Assembly (NCBI RefSeq): GCF_020012125.1
Contig: NZ_JAIFAG010000001.1
Coordinates: forward strand, 3,286,001 to 3,350,000
Length of the DNA: 64,000 bases
From: Hymenobacter psoromatis
GTDB lineage: Bacteria; Bacteroidota; Bacteroidia; Cytophagales; Hymenobacteraceae
Direction of reading: 5' to 3'
Position 1 is the first letter of the stretch. Each line of letters starts with the position of its first letter. The notes below the pieces were generated by a model that had not been told where the DNA came from, made no database searches, and saw nothing but the letters and a program-made list of their open reading frames with translations. This document shows positions 1-9,259 of this stretch, one piece after another. Made by a program: the position numbers and the translations under genes.

Positions 1-1
1 G

Positions 2-196
2 CAGACCTACCAGCCAGCCCCGCAGTCGGGCGACTACGTGGCCCCGGTAGCGGATTATAGCGCGCCCGGTACCGTAGATTTGTCGGCGGGCCAGGCTACT
101 CAGCCTAGCCACCACCAGAGCACCCCCATTCTGCCCACGACGGAAGGCGTGCCTGGTACGCGGCCCCGCCTCGACCAGTCATCAACCGACGTATAA
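2..196 (+). CDS. C-terminal tail of an unknown protein (5' end outside window)
   Basis: An open frame runs from the left edge to a TAA at 194-196 and encodes the last 64 residues of a protein that starts outside the window. The tail is rich in Gln, Pro, Ser and Thr, contains no hydrophobic segment and looks disordered, for example the ends QPSHHQSTPILP and RPRLDQSSTDV. It lies three bases upstream of the TTG start of gatA, so the two are probably co-transcribed. I do not recognise the family; only the low-complexity end is visible, so no function can be given. Confidence 0.6.
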   Translation, partial: QTYQPAPQSGDYVAPVADYSAPGTVDLSAGQATQPSHHQSTPILPTTEGVPGTRPRLDQSSTDV

Positions 197-199
197 GAT

Positions 200-1642
200 T
201 TGAAACCTCTTTTTTCTTCCCTTTCGGAGATTCAGCGCGAGCTGGCGGCGGGCACCACGTCCTGCCGCCAGCTCGTTGAGTATTACCTCGATAACATCGC
301 GCAGCGCAACGCCGAGCTGAACGTTTTTTTGGAAGTGTGGGCCGATGAGGCTCGCCAGCAAGCCATCGCCGTAGATGCTAAGCTGGCCGCCGGCACAGCC
401 GGCAAGCTGGCCGGCATGGTCATTGGCCTGAAGGACGTGCTGGCTTACCGGGGCCACGCGCTGCAAAGCAGCAGCCGCATCCTGGACGGGTTTAAGTCGC
501 TTTACACCGGCACGGCCGTGCAACGGCTGCTGGCAGAAGATGCTATTTTTATCGGCCGCCAGAACTGCGACGAGTTTGCGATGGGCGGCTCGAATGAAAA
601 CTCAGCCTTCGGGCCAGTGCGCAACGCCCAAGACCCCAGCCGGGTGCCGGGCGGCAGCAGCGGCGGCTCAGCGGTAGCGGTGCAGGCCGATATGTGCCTG
701 GCCTCGATTGGCTCCGATACGGGCGGCTCGGTACGGCAGCCAGCAGCCTTTTGTGGCGTAATTGGACTGAAGCCAACTTATTCGCGCATCTCGCGCTACG
801 GGCTGGTAGCGTTTGCCTCATCGTTTGACCAGATTGGGCCGATTACGCATTCCGTAGAAGACGCGGCCCGGCTATTGGAAGTAATGGCCGGGGCCGATGG
901 CTACGACAGTACCGCCAGCCAGGAACCCGTGCCGATGTACACGGCCCTACTCGCGCCGGCCGCGCAGTATCGCATTGGCTACGTGGCCAATGCTATTGAC
1001 CGGGCGGGCTTGCAACCGGAGGTACACGCGGCGCTGGAAAACGCCCTCGACACGCTGCGCGGCCAGGGCCACGTGGTGGAGGCGGTAGATTTTCCGCTGC
1101 TGGAGGAAATGATTCCGACCTACTATATCCTGACCACGGCTGAAGCTAGCTCCAACCTTTCCCGCTTCGATGGGGTGAAGTATGGCTTCCGCGCGCCCGA
1201 CGTGACGGACCTGGAATCGCTTTATAAAAAGACCCGCGCCCAGGGTTTCGGGCCGGAGGTGCAGCGGCGTATTATGCTGGGTACCTTTGTGTTATCGGCT
1301 AGCTACTACGATGCCTACTATACTAAGGCACAGCGGGTGCGGCGGCTCATCAAGGAAAAAACTGACGAATTACTTCGGCAGTACGATTTCCTGGTGCTGC
1401 CCACTACCCCCACCACGGCGTTCAAGATAGGCGAGAAGCAGGACCCGGTAAGCATGTACTTGGCTGATATTTTTACGGTACAGGCGTCGCTGGCAGGCGT
1501 GCCGGCTATTTCCATTCCGGCGGGTGCGGACAAAGAGGGGATGCCGATTGGCCTGCAAATTATGAGTGGGGCGTTTCGGGAGGCTGATTTACTGGCTTTT
1601 GCACACACGCTGACCCCAGCCGGGGCTAGCCAACCAGCTTAG
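200..1642 (+). CDS. gatA: Asp-tRNA(Asn)/Glu-tRNA(Gln) amidotransferase subunit A
   Basis: This is the glutaminase subunit of GatCAB, which releases ammonia from glutamine to convert Glu-tRNA(Gln) or Asp-tRNA(Asn) to the amide form in the cytoplasm. The 480 residues show the amidase signature: Lys78 in GLKDV, the cis-Ser153 in GGSSGGSA and the nucleophile Ser177 in GSDTGGSVRQP, the Ser-cisSer-Lys triad of the family. Length is normal. The start is a TTG at 200, three bases after the preceding stop; the next Met is far inside the fold, so the TTG is needed to keep the N-terminal helix. Its partners gatB and gatC are not in the window. A GC-rich hairpin follows the stop. Confidence 0.95.
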   Translation: MKPLFSSLSEIQRELAAGTTSCRQLVEYYLDNIAQRNAELNVFLEVWADEARQQAIAVDAKLAAGTAGKLAGMVIGLKDVLAYRGHALQSSSRILDGFKSLYTGTAVQRLLAEDAIFIGRQNCDEFAMGGSNENSAFGPVRNAQDPSRVPGGSSGGSAVAVQADMCLASIGSDTGGSVRQPAAFCGVIGLKPTYSRISRYGLVAFASSFDQIGPITHSVEDAARLLEVMAGADGYDSTASQEPVPMYTALLAPAAQYRIGYVANAIDRAGLQPEVHAALENALDTLRGQGHVVEAVDFPLLEEMIPTYYILTTAEASSNLSRFDGVKYGFRAPDVTDLESLYKKTRAQGFGPEVQRRIMLGTFVLSASYYDAYYTKAQRVRRLIKEKTDELLRQYDFLVLPTTPTTAFKIGEKQDPVSMYLADIFTVQASLAGVPAISIPAGADKEGMPIGLQIMSGAFREADLLAFAHTLTPAGASQPA

Positions 1643-1675
1643 CCACGGCGGGTTAGTCAGTTTAGTAAGGCGCGA

Positions 1676-1718
1676 GGCGCGCAACAGTGCTGGCCGCCCG
1701 GCCGTACTGTTGCGCGCC
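1676..1718 (+). terminator. Hairpin after gatA
   Basis: A perfect 13-bp inverted repeat, GGCGCGCAACAGT at 1676-1688 and its complement at 1706-1718, encloses a 17-base GC-rich loop. It sits 33 bases after the gatA stop and ends in TT without a long T-run, so it may be a weak terminator or an mRNA 3'-end stabiliser. Confidence 0.55.
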
Positions 1719-1763
1719 TTCGGTTTGGTAGGTAGTTCAGTAATTGTCATTTACCTTAGCCCA

Positions 1764-3806
1764 ATGAAAGCTTTGCACCAACTGCCCGCACCCGCTAGCG
1801 GCTCGCCCAAGTCGCGCTGGTCGCAGTGGCTGTTGCTGCTGACGCTGGCGCTAGGCACGACCCCAGTAGTGGCGCAACGCCGGCCGGCGTTGCCCCCTAC
1901 CCCCCCGGCGCTGGCTCCTACCGATACAGCCCGGCAGGTAGTGGAGCTGCCGGCCGCCACCCTCGACTCGTTGGCGCGGGCCCCACAGCTGGAGCCAGTA
2001 GTAGACTCGGCCCGGCTGGTGTGGCTGCAAACGCCAGCTACGCTCGCCGAAATTGTGGGCGACCGCTTGGGCTGTATTGAAACTGCCGCGCCGCACCAGT
2101 TCAACGCGGCGGTGCTGGCCTACGTGCGGCTTTTTACGGAGCGGCAGCGGGGCTATACCCAGCGAGTGCTGGAACGGGAGCAGTTTTACTTTCCAATTTT
2201 TGAAAAGTACCTGGCGCAGTACAATTTACCCCTGGAGCTGAAGTATTTGTCGGTGGTAGAATCGTCGCTGATACCCACAGCCAAGTCACCGGTGGGCGCG
2301 GTGGGTTTGTGGCAGTTTATGCCGCCCACAGCCAGCGACCTGCGCCTGAAGCGCGACGAGTGGGTGGACGAGCGAATGCACCCCGAAAAGGCCACTGAGG
2401 CAGCTTGCAAGCATTTGCGCTACCTCTACGGCGAGTTTCACGACTGGGAGCTGGTGCTGGCGGCCTACAACTGGGGTGCGGGCAACATGCGCCGGGTAAT
2501 GCGCAAAACGGGCAAGAAGAATTTCTGGGACCTCTACCCCAGCCTACCTGCCGAAACGCGCAACTACGTACCCACCTTCACGGCCATCATGTACGCGATG
2601 ATGTACGCAACCGAGCATAGCCTTCGCGACCCGGCCCTGCGCTACCAGGCTTATGAGCCGCTCGATACGCTAGGCTTGCGCGGCCAGGCCTTGGACCTGC
2701 GCCGCCTGAGCCGCGCCTTGGGCTACGCTGACTCCACGGCCTTGGCCCGCTACAACCCCGAGGTGCGGCAGGGCGGCCTGCCGGCCGGCTACCGACCCTA
2801 CGTGCTGCGCTACCCCAGCGCCGCCCGCGAGCAACTCAGCGGCGTAGACCGCGCCACGCTACTAGCGTATTGCCAGCCTCTCAACGACTTACCGCAGGCC
2901 CTACCCCCCCGCTTGGCCCAGCTAGCGGGCACCGAGCCCTGGACGAGCCGCGACGAGCTTGCCACTGCCCCTACCCCCCCACCCGCGGCGGGTCCACGCC
3001 ACCGCCGCCAGTACTACATCGTGCGCCGGGGCCAGACGGTAGCGGATATCGCCGAAAAATTTGCTGTGAGCCCGGCCCAACTGCGCCGCTGGAATGAGCT
3101 GCCCAAACACGCGGCGACCCTCAAGCCCGGCCGCGAGCTGCTGGTGCTGGTGCCCCTACCCCCCACGCCGGCCCCGGCCGCCGTGATAGCCGCTGCGCCC
3201 TCCCCGCGCCGGCCAATGCCGGTAGATAGCGCCACCCTGGCCCTGGCCGCCGCCAACGCCCGCTACGCCCGCGCGGCTCTGGCTACCGCTCAGCGCGAAG
3301 AAGCTCAGCTTCAGGAATTACAGCGGCTGAAGAAGCAGCTCGCGGCCCGCGTAGCGGCGCAGCAGCAGGCTATTTTCCGGACGACGGCGCTAACGAAGGC
3401 TAGCCTGGCCGAGAAAGCGAAGCAGCAGGCCGCCCTGGCTGCCTCCCCAGCGCTGGCCGCGGATGAGGCGACCTACTCCGATAGCAGCGCGGCCACCGTG
3501 ACCCCGGCACGGCCGGGCAAGCTACTTGCCGTTGCTACTACCATCTCCGAGGCGGCCCCCATGAGCGCCGGGACCGACCCAGCACCCGCCCCGGCCGCGC
3601 CCCGGCCCCGGCGGGCATCAAGCCCCCCCACGGCTACTCACCACCGGCTGGAACCAGATTTTAGCACGCATGTGGTGCAAAAAGGCGATACGCTCTATAA
3701 TATCTCGCGCCGCTTTCGGGTGAGCGTGGAGCAACTGCGCCGGCTCAATAAGCTGAAGTCGGATGATGTGAAGCTGGGGCAGAAGCTGGTGGTGCAGGCG
3801 GGGTAG
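1764..3806 (+). CDS. LysM-domain lytic transglycosylase (MltD-like)
   Basis: A secreted or periplasmic murein lytic transglycosylase of about 680 residues, expected to cleave the MurNAc-GlcNAc bond of peptidoglycan. I start it at the ATG at 1764, because MKALHQLPAP leads into a hydrophobic signal sequence ending near VVAQ; the open frame reaches 54 bases further up but that part overlaps the gatA hairpin. The SLT domain follows, with the catalytic Glu in VVESSLIP, then GLWQFMPPTA and the AYNWGAGNM motif. One LysM domain (YYIVRRGQTVADIA) lies in the middle and a second (HVVQKGDTLYNIS) at the C-terminus, joined by a long Ala/Pro-rich linker. Four CTACCCCC words fall in its coding strand. The TAG stop is part of GGGGTAGGG. 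Confidence 0.9.
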   Translation: MKALHQLPAPASGSPKSRWSQWLLLLTLALGTTPVVAQRRPALPPTPPALAPTDTARQVVELPAATLDSLARAPQLEPVVDSARLVWLQTPATLAEIVGDRLGCIETAAPHQFNAAVLAYVRLFTERQRGYTQRVLEREQFYFPIFEKYLAQYNLPLELKYLSVVESSLIPTAKSPVGAVGLWQFMPPTASDLRLKRDEWVDERMHPEKATEAACKHLRYLYGEFHDWELVLAAYNWGAGNMRRVMRKTGKKNFWDLYPSLPAETRNYVPTFTAIMYAMMYATEHSLRDPALRYQAYEPLDTLGLRGQALDLRRLSRALGYADSTALARYNPEVRQGGLPAGYRPYVLRYPSAAREQLSGVDRATLLAYCQPLNDLPQALPPRLAQLAGTEPWTSRDELATAPTPPPAAGPRHRRQYYIVRRGQTVADIAEKFAVSPAQLRRWNELPKHAATLKPGRELLVLVPLPPTPAPAAVIAAAPSPRRPMPVDSATLALAAANARYARAALATAQREEAQLQELQRLKKQLAARVAAQQQAIFRTTALTKASLAEKAKQQAALAASPALAADEATYSDSSAATVTPARPGKLLAVATTISEAAPMSAGTDPAPAPAAPRPRRASSPPTATHHRLEPDFSTHVVQKGDTLYNISRRFRVSVEQLRRLNKLKSDDVKLGQKLVVQAG

Positions 3807-3809
3807 GGC

Positions 3810-4722
3810 CTACTCATTACTTCCTAAGAAGTAGATGGAATGCAAGGGCAGCAGATTTTTTTCCTCATCGTTGAGCTTGGTATAAAACTCCTGCCATAAA
3901 GCCACGAAGTCATTCAGGTCTAGCAATCGAATATGCACCATCCGCTCCACGGGCAAAATACTCAGCATCGCTGGTGAAACGACCGGAGGTAACGAATAAG
4001 CCTACTTCCCCGTCGCGGTTGATAACGCCTTTGAGGCTGCGGATATCGTCAACGGGTACTGCCGCGTCGGGTTTGTGCTTGACTTGAACCTTGATGCGGG
4101 GCGCGGTGGTACCAAGCGGGTCCTGATAGGCAACAATATCAATTCCACCATCCTTGCCACGGGGCGCGACAAAGGGTGTATAATAACCCATCGCTCGCAG
4201 CAGCGCGGCTACCAAATCCTGAAACTCATAGGCATTCTTAGCGGCAATAAACTCGCGGATGCCACCCAATGCCTGGGCTTCCAAGTTCGCTTTCTGAAAC
4301 TGCTCTTTATCTAAGGTTTCTACTGCTGTGGTATCCGGGCCGGGCTTAGTTGGCTTGTTTTCCTGCTCCCACTTGCGGTAAGCAGCGGAAGCGGCTTCAA
4401 AAAGCTTGATAGGGCCAAGTGCCAGCGCTTTTTCTCCCTTGGCAGTTAGGTACCAGGTTCCTTTATTTTTCCGCAAAAAACCTGCTTTTACGCTATCTAC
4501 CGTGTAAAAAGAGAAAATGGCTTCCCAGCGTACATAGCCGGTTTTAGGGGATACTTCTAGCTCCCACTCATTGAAACTAACGCGAGTACGCAGGCGCGCC
4601 ACTACTTCGCGGCCTGGTAGTTCACCCCCCGCTTGTTGAAGAATTTTAAAGCTTTCAGCCATCAACTTGATGGCTGCTTGCTTGGATTTTGCGAGCTGGC
4701 TTACGTCTTCGACAGGCGGCAT
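3810..4722 (-). pseudogene. Frameshifted Mrr-type restriction endonuclease
   Basis: Read on the minus strand from ATG at 4722, the protein has a winged-helix-like N-terminal domain of about 125 residues, a linker, then an Mrr_cat nuclease domain. The nuclease core is clear: Glu in YEFQDLV, Asp in GKDGGIDIVAY and QVK in IKVQVKH, the PD-(D/E)xK pattern. The frame ends early at 3910 after GAYSIARPE, which is not a normal Mrr ending. Moving by one base near 3945-3955 opens a frame that continues to TAG at 3810 with MVHIRLLDLNDFVALWQ and LLPLHSIYFL, which reads as the true C-terminus. A one-base insertion, or a sequencing error, is therefore likely. No methylase gene is nearby, as fits a stand-alone type IV enzyme that cuts modified DNA. 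Confidence 0.75.
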
Positions 4723-4825
4723 GGCTATGGGCAAAGAGAAAACAGTGGGATGAAGCAGCAAAGATAGTTTGGCCTTTTAGCCGGAACTTGCGGGCTCGCT
4801 ACTGCCCTACCCCTCCTTTATTCCC

Positions 4826-7099
4826 ATGCTCAAAATCAACCGCCAGGACGCGCTTAATTACCATTCGCAGGCCCCCGCTGGCAAAATCGAAGTGGTGCCC
4901 ACCAAGCCGGTCAGCACCCAGCTCGACCTGGCGCTGGCCTACTCGCCGGGGGTAGCCGAGCCGTGCAAGGAAATCGCGGCTAACCCCGACGACGTGTATA
5001 AGTACACCGCCAAGGGTAACCTGGTAGCCGTGATTAGCAACGGTACGGCGGTGCTGGGGCTAGGCAACATTGGGCCGGCGGCCAGCAAGCCAGTAATGGA
5101 GGGTAAGGGCGTGCTATTCAAGAAGTTCGCGGGGATTGACTGCTTCGATATTGAGATTGATGCCAGCGACCCCGACGAGTTTATTCGCATCGTGAAGGCG
5201 CTGGAGCCCACGTTTGGCGGCATCAATCTGGAGGATATCAAGGCTCCGGAGTGCTTTCGCATCGAGACGGAGTTGCGGGAGAAGATGAATATTCCGCTGA
5301 TGCACGACGACCAGCACGGCACGGCCATTATCACGGCGGCGGCGCTGCTGAACGCACTGGAAATCGTGGGCAAGCGCATCGAGGATATTCAGCTGGTAGT
5401 GAGCGGGGCGGGCGCGGCGGCGGTATCGTGCATCCGGCTGTACCTGGCGCTGGGGCTGCGCAAGGAAAACCTGGTCGTTTTTGATAAAGATGGCATTATC
5501 AACCCGGCCCGCACCAACCTGGCCGACATGCAGCTGCAGTTTGCCACCGAACGGCCCCTCACCACGATGGCCGAAGCGCTACGCGGGGCCGATGTATTCC
5601 TGGGACTGTCGGCGGCCAACGTGCTGCCGGCCGAGCTGCTACTGGATATGGCCAATAATCCCATCGTGTTCGCGCTAGCCAACCCGGACCCCGAGATTGA
5701 GTACGAGCTGGCCATGAGTACCCGGCCCGACCTAATTATGGCTACCGGCCGCTCGGACCATCCCAACCAGGTGAACAATGTACTAGGCTTTCCCTATATT
5801 TTCCGGGGCGCTTTGGACGTGCGGGCCACCGAAATCAACGAGGCCATGAAGCTGGCCGCCGTGCGCGCCCTAGCCGAGCTAAGTAAGGAGCCTGTGCCCG
5901 ACCTGGTGAACAACGCCTACGGCGACAACACGCTGGCTTTTGGGCGCAGCTACCTCATTCCCAAACCGTTGGACCCGCGCTTAATCACGGCCATTTCGCC
6001 GGCCGTGGCGCGGGCCGCGATGGAGAGCGGGGTAGCGCGCCGGCCCATCGCCGACTGGGCGGCCTACGACGACGAGCTGCGCCAGCGCCTGGGCCTCGAC
6101 CAGAAGCTGATGAACCGCATCACCTCGGCGGCCCGCGCCAACCCGCGCCGGGTGGTATTTGCCGAGGCCGATACCTACAAGGTGCTCAAGGCCGCGCAGC
6201 TGGTGCGCGAGGAGGGCATTGCCTACCCCATCCTGCTGGGTCCGCGCGACCGGATTCAGGCCATCGCTCACGCCAATAACCTGGATTTGGAGGGCTGCCA
6301 AATAGTGGATATTCTGGAGGAAGACGACCAGCGCAACGCCTACGCCGAGCTGCTGTACCAGAAGCGGCAGCGCCGGGGCATCACGCTCTACGAGGGCAAG
6401 CGGCTGCTGCGCGAGCGCAACTACTACGCGGCCATGATGGTGGAAACCGGGGCTGCCGATGCCTGCATCACGGGCCTGACCAAGGACTATGGCAAGAGCC
6501 TGATGCCGTCGCTGCAAGTGATTGGGCCGGCCGAAGGCGTGCGGCGGGTGTCGTCCATGTACATTATTCAGCACCAGCGGGGGCCGTTTTTCTTCGCCGA
6601 CACCACCGTGAACATCGACCCCACGGCCGAGGAAATGGTGGAAATTATCGGCCTCACGGCCCGCGCCGTGCGCTTTTTCGACACCGAGCCGCGGGTGGCC
6701 GTTATCAGCTACTCCAACTTCGGCTCGCCCAGCGGCGGCGACCTACCCGCCAAAACCCGCCGCGCCACCGAGCTGGCCAAAGCCCGCTACCCCGACCTGC
6801 TCCTCGACGGCGAGATGCAGGCCAACGTGGCCCTGAACCCCCAGCTGCTGCGCGAAAACTACGGCTTCTCGCCCCTGGCCGAGCAGGGCGCCAACACCCT
6901 GATTTTCCCCAACGTGGAGTCGGGCAACATTGCCTACAAGGTGATGCAGGAAATCGGCGGGGCCGAGGTTATCGGCCCGGTGCTGATGGGGATGCGCAAG
7001 CCGGTGCACATCCTACAGCTCGGGGCCAGCGTGCGCGACATCGTGAACATGACCGCCATCGCCGTGGCCGATGCTCAGCGCGACGGCAAGGGCTTGTAG
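4826..7099 (+). CDS. maeB: NADP-dependent malic enzyme with phosphotransacetylase-like domain
   Basis: Oxidatively decarboxylates malate to pyruvate with reduction of NADP. The 757 residues match the two-domain bacterial MaeB: malic enzyme core in the first ~420 residues (the Tyr in [30 protein letters not shown], and the nucleotide-binding [11 protein letters not shown]) and a C-terminal phosphate acetyltransferase-like domain that is regulatory in this family. The ATG at 4826 gives [20 protein letters not shown], the usual start. The C-terminus is complete. The TAG stop is the first three bases of a long inverted repeat. In Bacteroidota, as I recall, a malic enzyme gene often precedes ruvA and sprA, and that order holds here apart from one inserted AT-rich gene. 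Confidence 0.95.
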   Translation: MLKINRQDALNYHSQAPAGKIEVVPTKPVSTQLDLALAYSPGVAEPCKEIAANPDDVYKYTAKGNLVAVISNGTAVLGLGNIGPAASKPVMEGKGVLFKKFAGIDCFDIEIDASDPDEFIRIVKALEPTFGGINLEDIKAPECFRIETELREKMNIPLMHDDQHGTAIITAAALLNALEIVGKRIEDIQLVVSGAGAAAVSCIRLYLALGLRKENLVVFDKDGIINPARTNLADMQLQFATERPLTTMAEALRGADVFLGLSAANVLPAELLLDMANNPIVFALANPDPEIEYELAMSTRPDLIMATGRSDHPNQVNNVLGFPYIFRGALDVRATEINEAMKLAAVRALAELSKEPVPDLVNNAYGDNTLAFGRSYLIPKPLDPRLITAISPAVARAAMESGVARRPIADWAAYDDELRQRLGLDQKLMNRITSAARANPRRVVFAEADTYKVLKAAQLVREEGIAYPILLGPRDRIQAIAHANNLDLEGCQIVDILEEDDQRNAYAELLYQKRQRRGITLYEGKRLLRERNYYAAMMVETGAADACITGLTKDYGKSLMPSLQVIGPAEGVRRVSSMYIIQHQRGPFFFADTTVNIDPTAEEMVEIIGLTARAVRFFDTEPRVAVISYSNFGSPSGGDLPAKTRRATELAKARYPDLLLDGEMQANVALNPQLLRENYGFSPLAEQGANTLIFPNVESGNIAYKVMQEIGGAEVIGPVLMGMRKPVHILQLGASVRDIVNMTAIAVADAQRDGKGL

Positions 7100-7203
7100 C
7101 GCGAACTTTCCAGTTCGCGCGCGAGCGCCAGCGAGCAGGGTCGAGCGCGCCGCGCGGTACCGCCTGCTCGCTACGCGCGCGCGAACTGGAAAGTTCGCGC
7201 TAC
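7097..7203. repeat. Long inverted repeat beginning at the maeB stop codon
   Basis: The sequence TAGCGCGAACTTTCC at 7097 is mirrored by GGAAAGTTCGCGCTA ending at 7202, and inner arms AGCGAGCAGG (7130-7139) and CCTGCTCGCT (7163-7172) continue the pairing. Each outer arm is also a small palindrome, GCGCGAACT-TTCC-AGTTCGCGC. Related copies lie at 17562 and 19366, so this is a dispersed REP-like family. The maeB TAG is part of the repeat. Confidence 0.85.
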
Positions 7204-7614
7204 TGCCTCACTTGGCTAGCCCGGAATATTCCGAATAGCAAGAGTTGCTTCAAAGCCTGGTTCACCGACCAGGCTTTTTTGTTGGCCTGCCTAAAGTCCT
7301 TTGGTAGCGACCTCTTTTCTGGCCTTGAAAAAGTCATCAAGGGCTTTTTCTGCCTTTTCGGAGGCTGCTTTACGCGCTTGCTAAAGTCGGACTTCGGCAC
7401 AAGTAGCATTGCGCTAGCCAAGAGGCTACAGCTACGTTTGTTACTGCTAGATATGTCCCGGTCGGGCGTACCGCAGGGCCTTTGCCACCGGGCTGGCAGT
7501 CCGCAGCAATCAAGCTGCTAAAATTATCTGCGACTGAGGAAAAATAATTTTAATATTAAATTTTTTTAGTTATACTATTTTACACATTTTATAAATCTTA
7601 ACCCCTTCTCCGCC
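7204..7614. other. Intergenic region without a convincing gene
   Basis: I see a terminator at 7254-7280 and an AT-rich stretch at 7530-7610 that probably carries the promoter of the next gene. Short open frames on both strands (for example a minus-strand frame ending in ALDDFFKARKEVATKGL near 7295) have no plausible start, so any coding content is at best a remnant. Confidence 0.5.
7254..7280 (+). terminator. Rho-independent terminator
   Basis: An 8-bp stem, AGCCTGGT (7254-7261) and ACCAGGCT (7268-7275), with a six-base loop is followed by at least five further T. It would end transcripts leaving maeB. Confidence 0.8.
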
Positions 7615-8166
7615 ATGCGCCTGCTCCCTACCCCCCTGCTGCTGGCCGCCCTGCTGGGCCTGAGTCAATGCAAGAAAAGCGACTCCGGCCCCGCCAAGCC
7701 TGAGGACCAACTGCCCCCCGCCACCCAGACCGGGGCGCACACCTTCGGCTGCCTGCTCAATGGCCAGCCCTGGACACCCAGCGGTAATGATGGTCGTCAG
7801 AACTTCCGTCTTACTTACGACCCTAGCTACGCAGGTGGCAGCTTAACTATACGCACTTATCGGTATCCAAATGATAAATTAAGCTATCAGAATATGATTT
7901 TAGGAGGTGATAGAATCGCGCATATAGGAACATATTCTTTCGTCCTAGTAGGAGATAGAAAAGCTTTTTTTGCTGACCATAATATCACTGCTCCGTGTGA
8001 TGATTTTAGCGAAGCTCCTGATTTGACTTATCGCACTGGAAGCATTACTATTACAAAGCTTGACTCTATATCTGGAATTATATCAGGAAATTTTAATTTT
8101 AAACTAGCTAAACCCGGCTGTGATACTATCAAAGTCACGCAAGGCCGCTTCGACTACAAACTATAA
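7615..8166 (+). CDS. Lipoprotein, DUF6252-like
   Basis: A 183-residue protein with a short N-terminal hydrophobic segment and a lipobox, GLSQC at about residues 15-19, so it should be an exported lipoprotein. After a Pro/Lys linker it has TFGCLLNGQPWTPSG, the conserved entry strand that I associate with the Bacteroidota family DUF6252, then a beta-rich body with a Cys pair (APCDD and KPGCD). From about 7850 to 8100 the DNA is markedly AT-rich compared with maeB and ruvA on either side, with codons such as ATA, AGA and TTA that the neighbours avoid, which suggests recent transfer. The function is unknown. The family call is from memory. Confidence 0.75.
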   Translation: MRLLPTPLLLAALLGLSQCKKSDSGPAKPEDQLPPATQTGAHTFGCLLNGQPWTPSGNDGRQNFRLTYDPSYAGGSLTIRTYRYPNDKLSYQNMILGGDRIAHIGTYSFVLVGDRKAFFADHNITAPCDDFSEAPDLTYRTGSITITKLDSISGIISGNFNFKLAKPGCDTIKVTQGRFDYKL

Positions 8167-8266
8167 CCTTTTATCTTTTGTGACCGTGAGCTACTGCGGA
8201 ATAAGTGCGCAGGGCCGCGATTCTACAACTCACCGCAAACACTAAAACGGCGCGCTAATCTACCCT

Positions 8267-8293
8267 GCCAGCCGGCCGCGGCAGCCGGCTGGC
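8267..8293 (+). terminator. GC-rich hairpin upstream of ruvA
   Basis: A perfect 10-bp stem, GCCAGCCGGC (8267-8276) with GCCGGCTGGC (8284-8293) and a 7-base loop, followed by TTTCGCATT. It lies 100 bases after the lipoprotein gene and 84 before ruvA. Confidence 0.6.
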
Positions 8294-8376
8294 TTTCGCA
8301 TTAAGCCGGACCGGAGTAGATTTGATACAGCAAGCGAACCCGCCCACCCGAAAATTTCGCTGCGCCCACTGTTTTT

Positions 8377-8982
8377 ATGATTGCTTACCTCGACGGTAAA
8401 CTCGCCTACAAGGACCCTACCCAAGCTATTATTGATACAGGAGGGGTAGGCTACGAAGTAAAGATTTCCTTGGCGACCTACTCCAAGCTACCCGGCGAGC
8501 TGGAAAAGGTGAAGGTCTACACCTATCAGCACGTGAAGGAAGACGGGCAGACGCTCTACGGCTTTCTGGACCCCAACGAAAAAGCCTTGTTTCTGCACCT
8601 GATATCGGTGTCGGGCATTGGGCCGGGCACGGGTATCAACATGGTGAGCAGCATGGGGGTAGGGGAAATTCGGCAGGCCATCGTGAATGAGGACGTGCGG
8701 GCTATCCAAAGCATTAAGGGGGTAGGGCCGAAGACGGCAGCACGCGTTATCCTGGACCTGCGCGACAAGCTGCGCAAAGATGAGTTGCTGACTAAGGCCG
8801 GCGTAGATACTGTGCCACTGGCACGCCAGCACAATACGCAACGCCAAGAGGCGTTGCAAGCCCTAGTAATGCTAGGCTTCGCTCGGGCCGCCGCGGAGAA
8901 GAATCTAGACCAGATTCAGCACAAGCACGGTAACGAGCTGAGCGTGGAGGAGTTGATTAAGTACGCTTTGAAGTCGCATTAA
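8377..8982 (+). CDS. ruvA: Holliday junction branch migration protein RuvA
   Basis: RuvA binds four-way junctions as a tetramer and loads the RuvB motor during recombination repair. The 201 residues have the usual three domains: the N-terminal OB fold (MIAYLDGKLAYKDPTQAIID, then GVGYEVKIS), the two helix-hairpin-helix motifs (ISVSGIGPGTGINMVSS and IKGVGPKTAARVILDLRDK) and the C-terminal RuvB-binding domain (EALQALVMLGFARAAAEKNL). Length is typical. Two GGGGGTAG words fall in it, one supplying the Gly-Val-Gly of the second HhH motif. It is the gene immediately upstream of sprA, an order I recall from other Bacteroidota. Confidence 0.97.
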   Translation: MIAYLDGKLAYKDPTQAIIDTGGVGYEVKISLATYSKLPGELEKVKVYTYQHVKEDGQTLYGFLDPNEKALFLHLISVSGIGPGTGINMVSSMGVGEIRQAIVNEDVRAIQSIKGVGPKTAARVILDLRDKLRKDELLTKAGVDTVPLARQHNTQRQEALQALVMLGFARAAAEKNLDQIQHKHGNELSVEELIKYALKSH

Positions 8983-8992
8983 TCTATTTTCA

Positions 8993-9146
8993 TTTGTCCT
9001 TGCGCGCCGTTTGTCCTTGCGAGCATATTGCGCATCAAGCAAGGGCGAAGTGAAGCGCGGCAATCTCTCCTTCACGTGAGAGTTAGTAAACTCAATGAAG
9101 TGAACGACAAAGAAAAATTGCTGCGCTACGCTCGCAATGACAAACG
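8993..9146. repeat. TTGCGAGC / GCGGCAATC dispersed repeat
   Basis: The gap between ruvA and sprA contains TGTCCTTGCGAGC and GCGCGGCAATC, and then, inverted, AATTGCTGCGCTACGC with CTCGCAATGACAAACG. The same words form a perfect inverted repeat at 33402-33506 and single arms at 30876 and 34624. This copy is degenerate. Confidence 0.7.
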
Positions 9147-9259
9147 ATTATCCCAAAGGCAACCGAATTCCACGAGAAGTCACTCTATAAGTTGGTAGCC
9201 GCTTGGCTGCCGCACCTGCTATCTGCTTGAAGTCTCTACTATCTGCTACGTCTAAACTC

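Noticed and set aside
7200..7521. Short opposing open frames downstream of maeB
   Set aside because: No ribosome binding site, no family resemblance, and a terminator crosses both.
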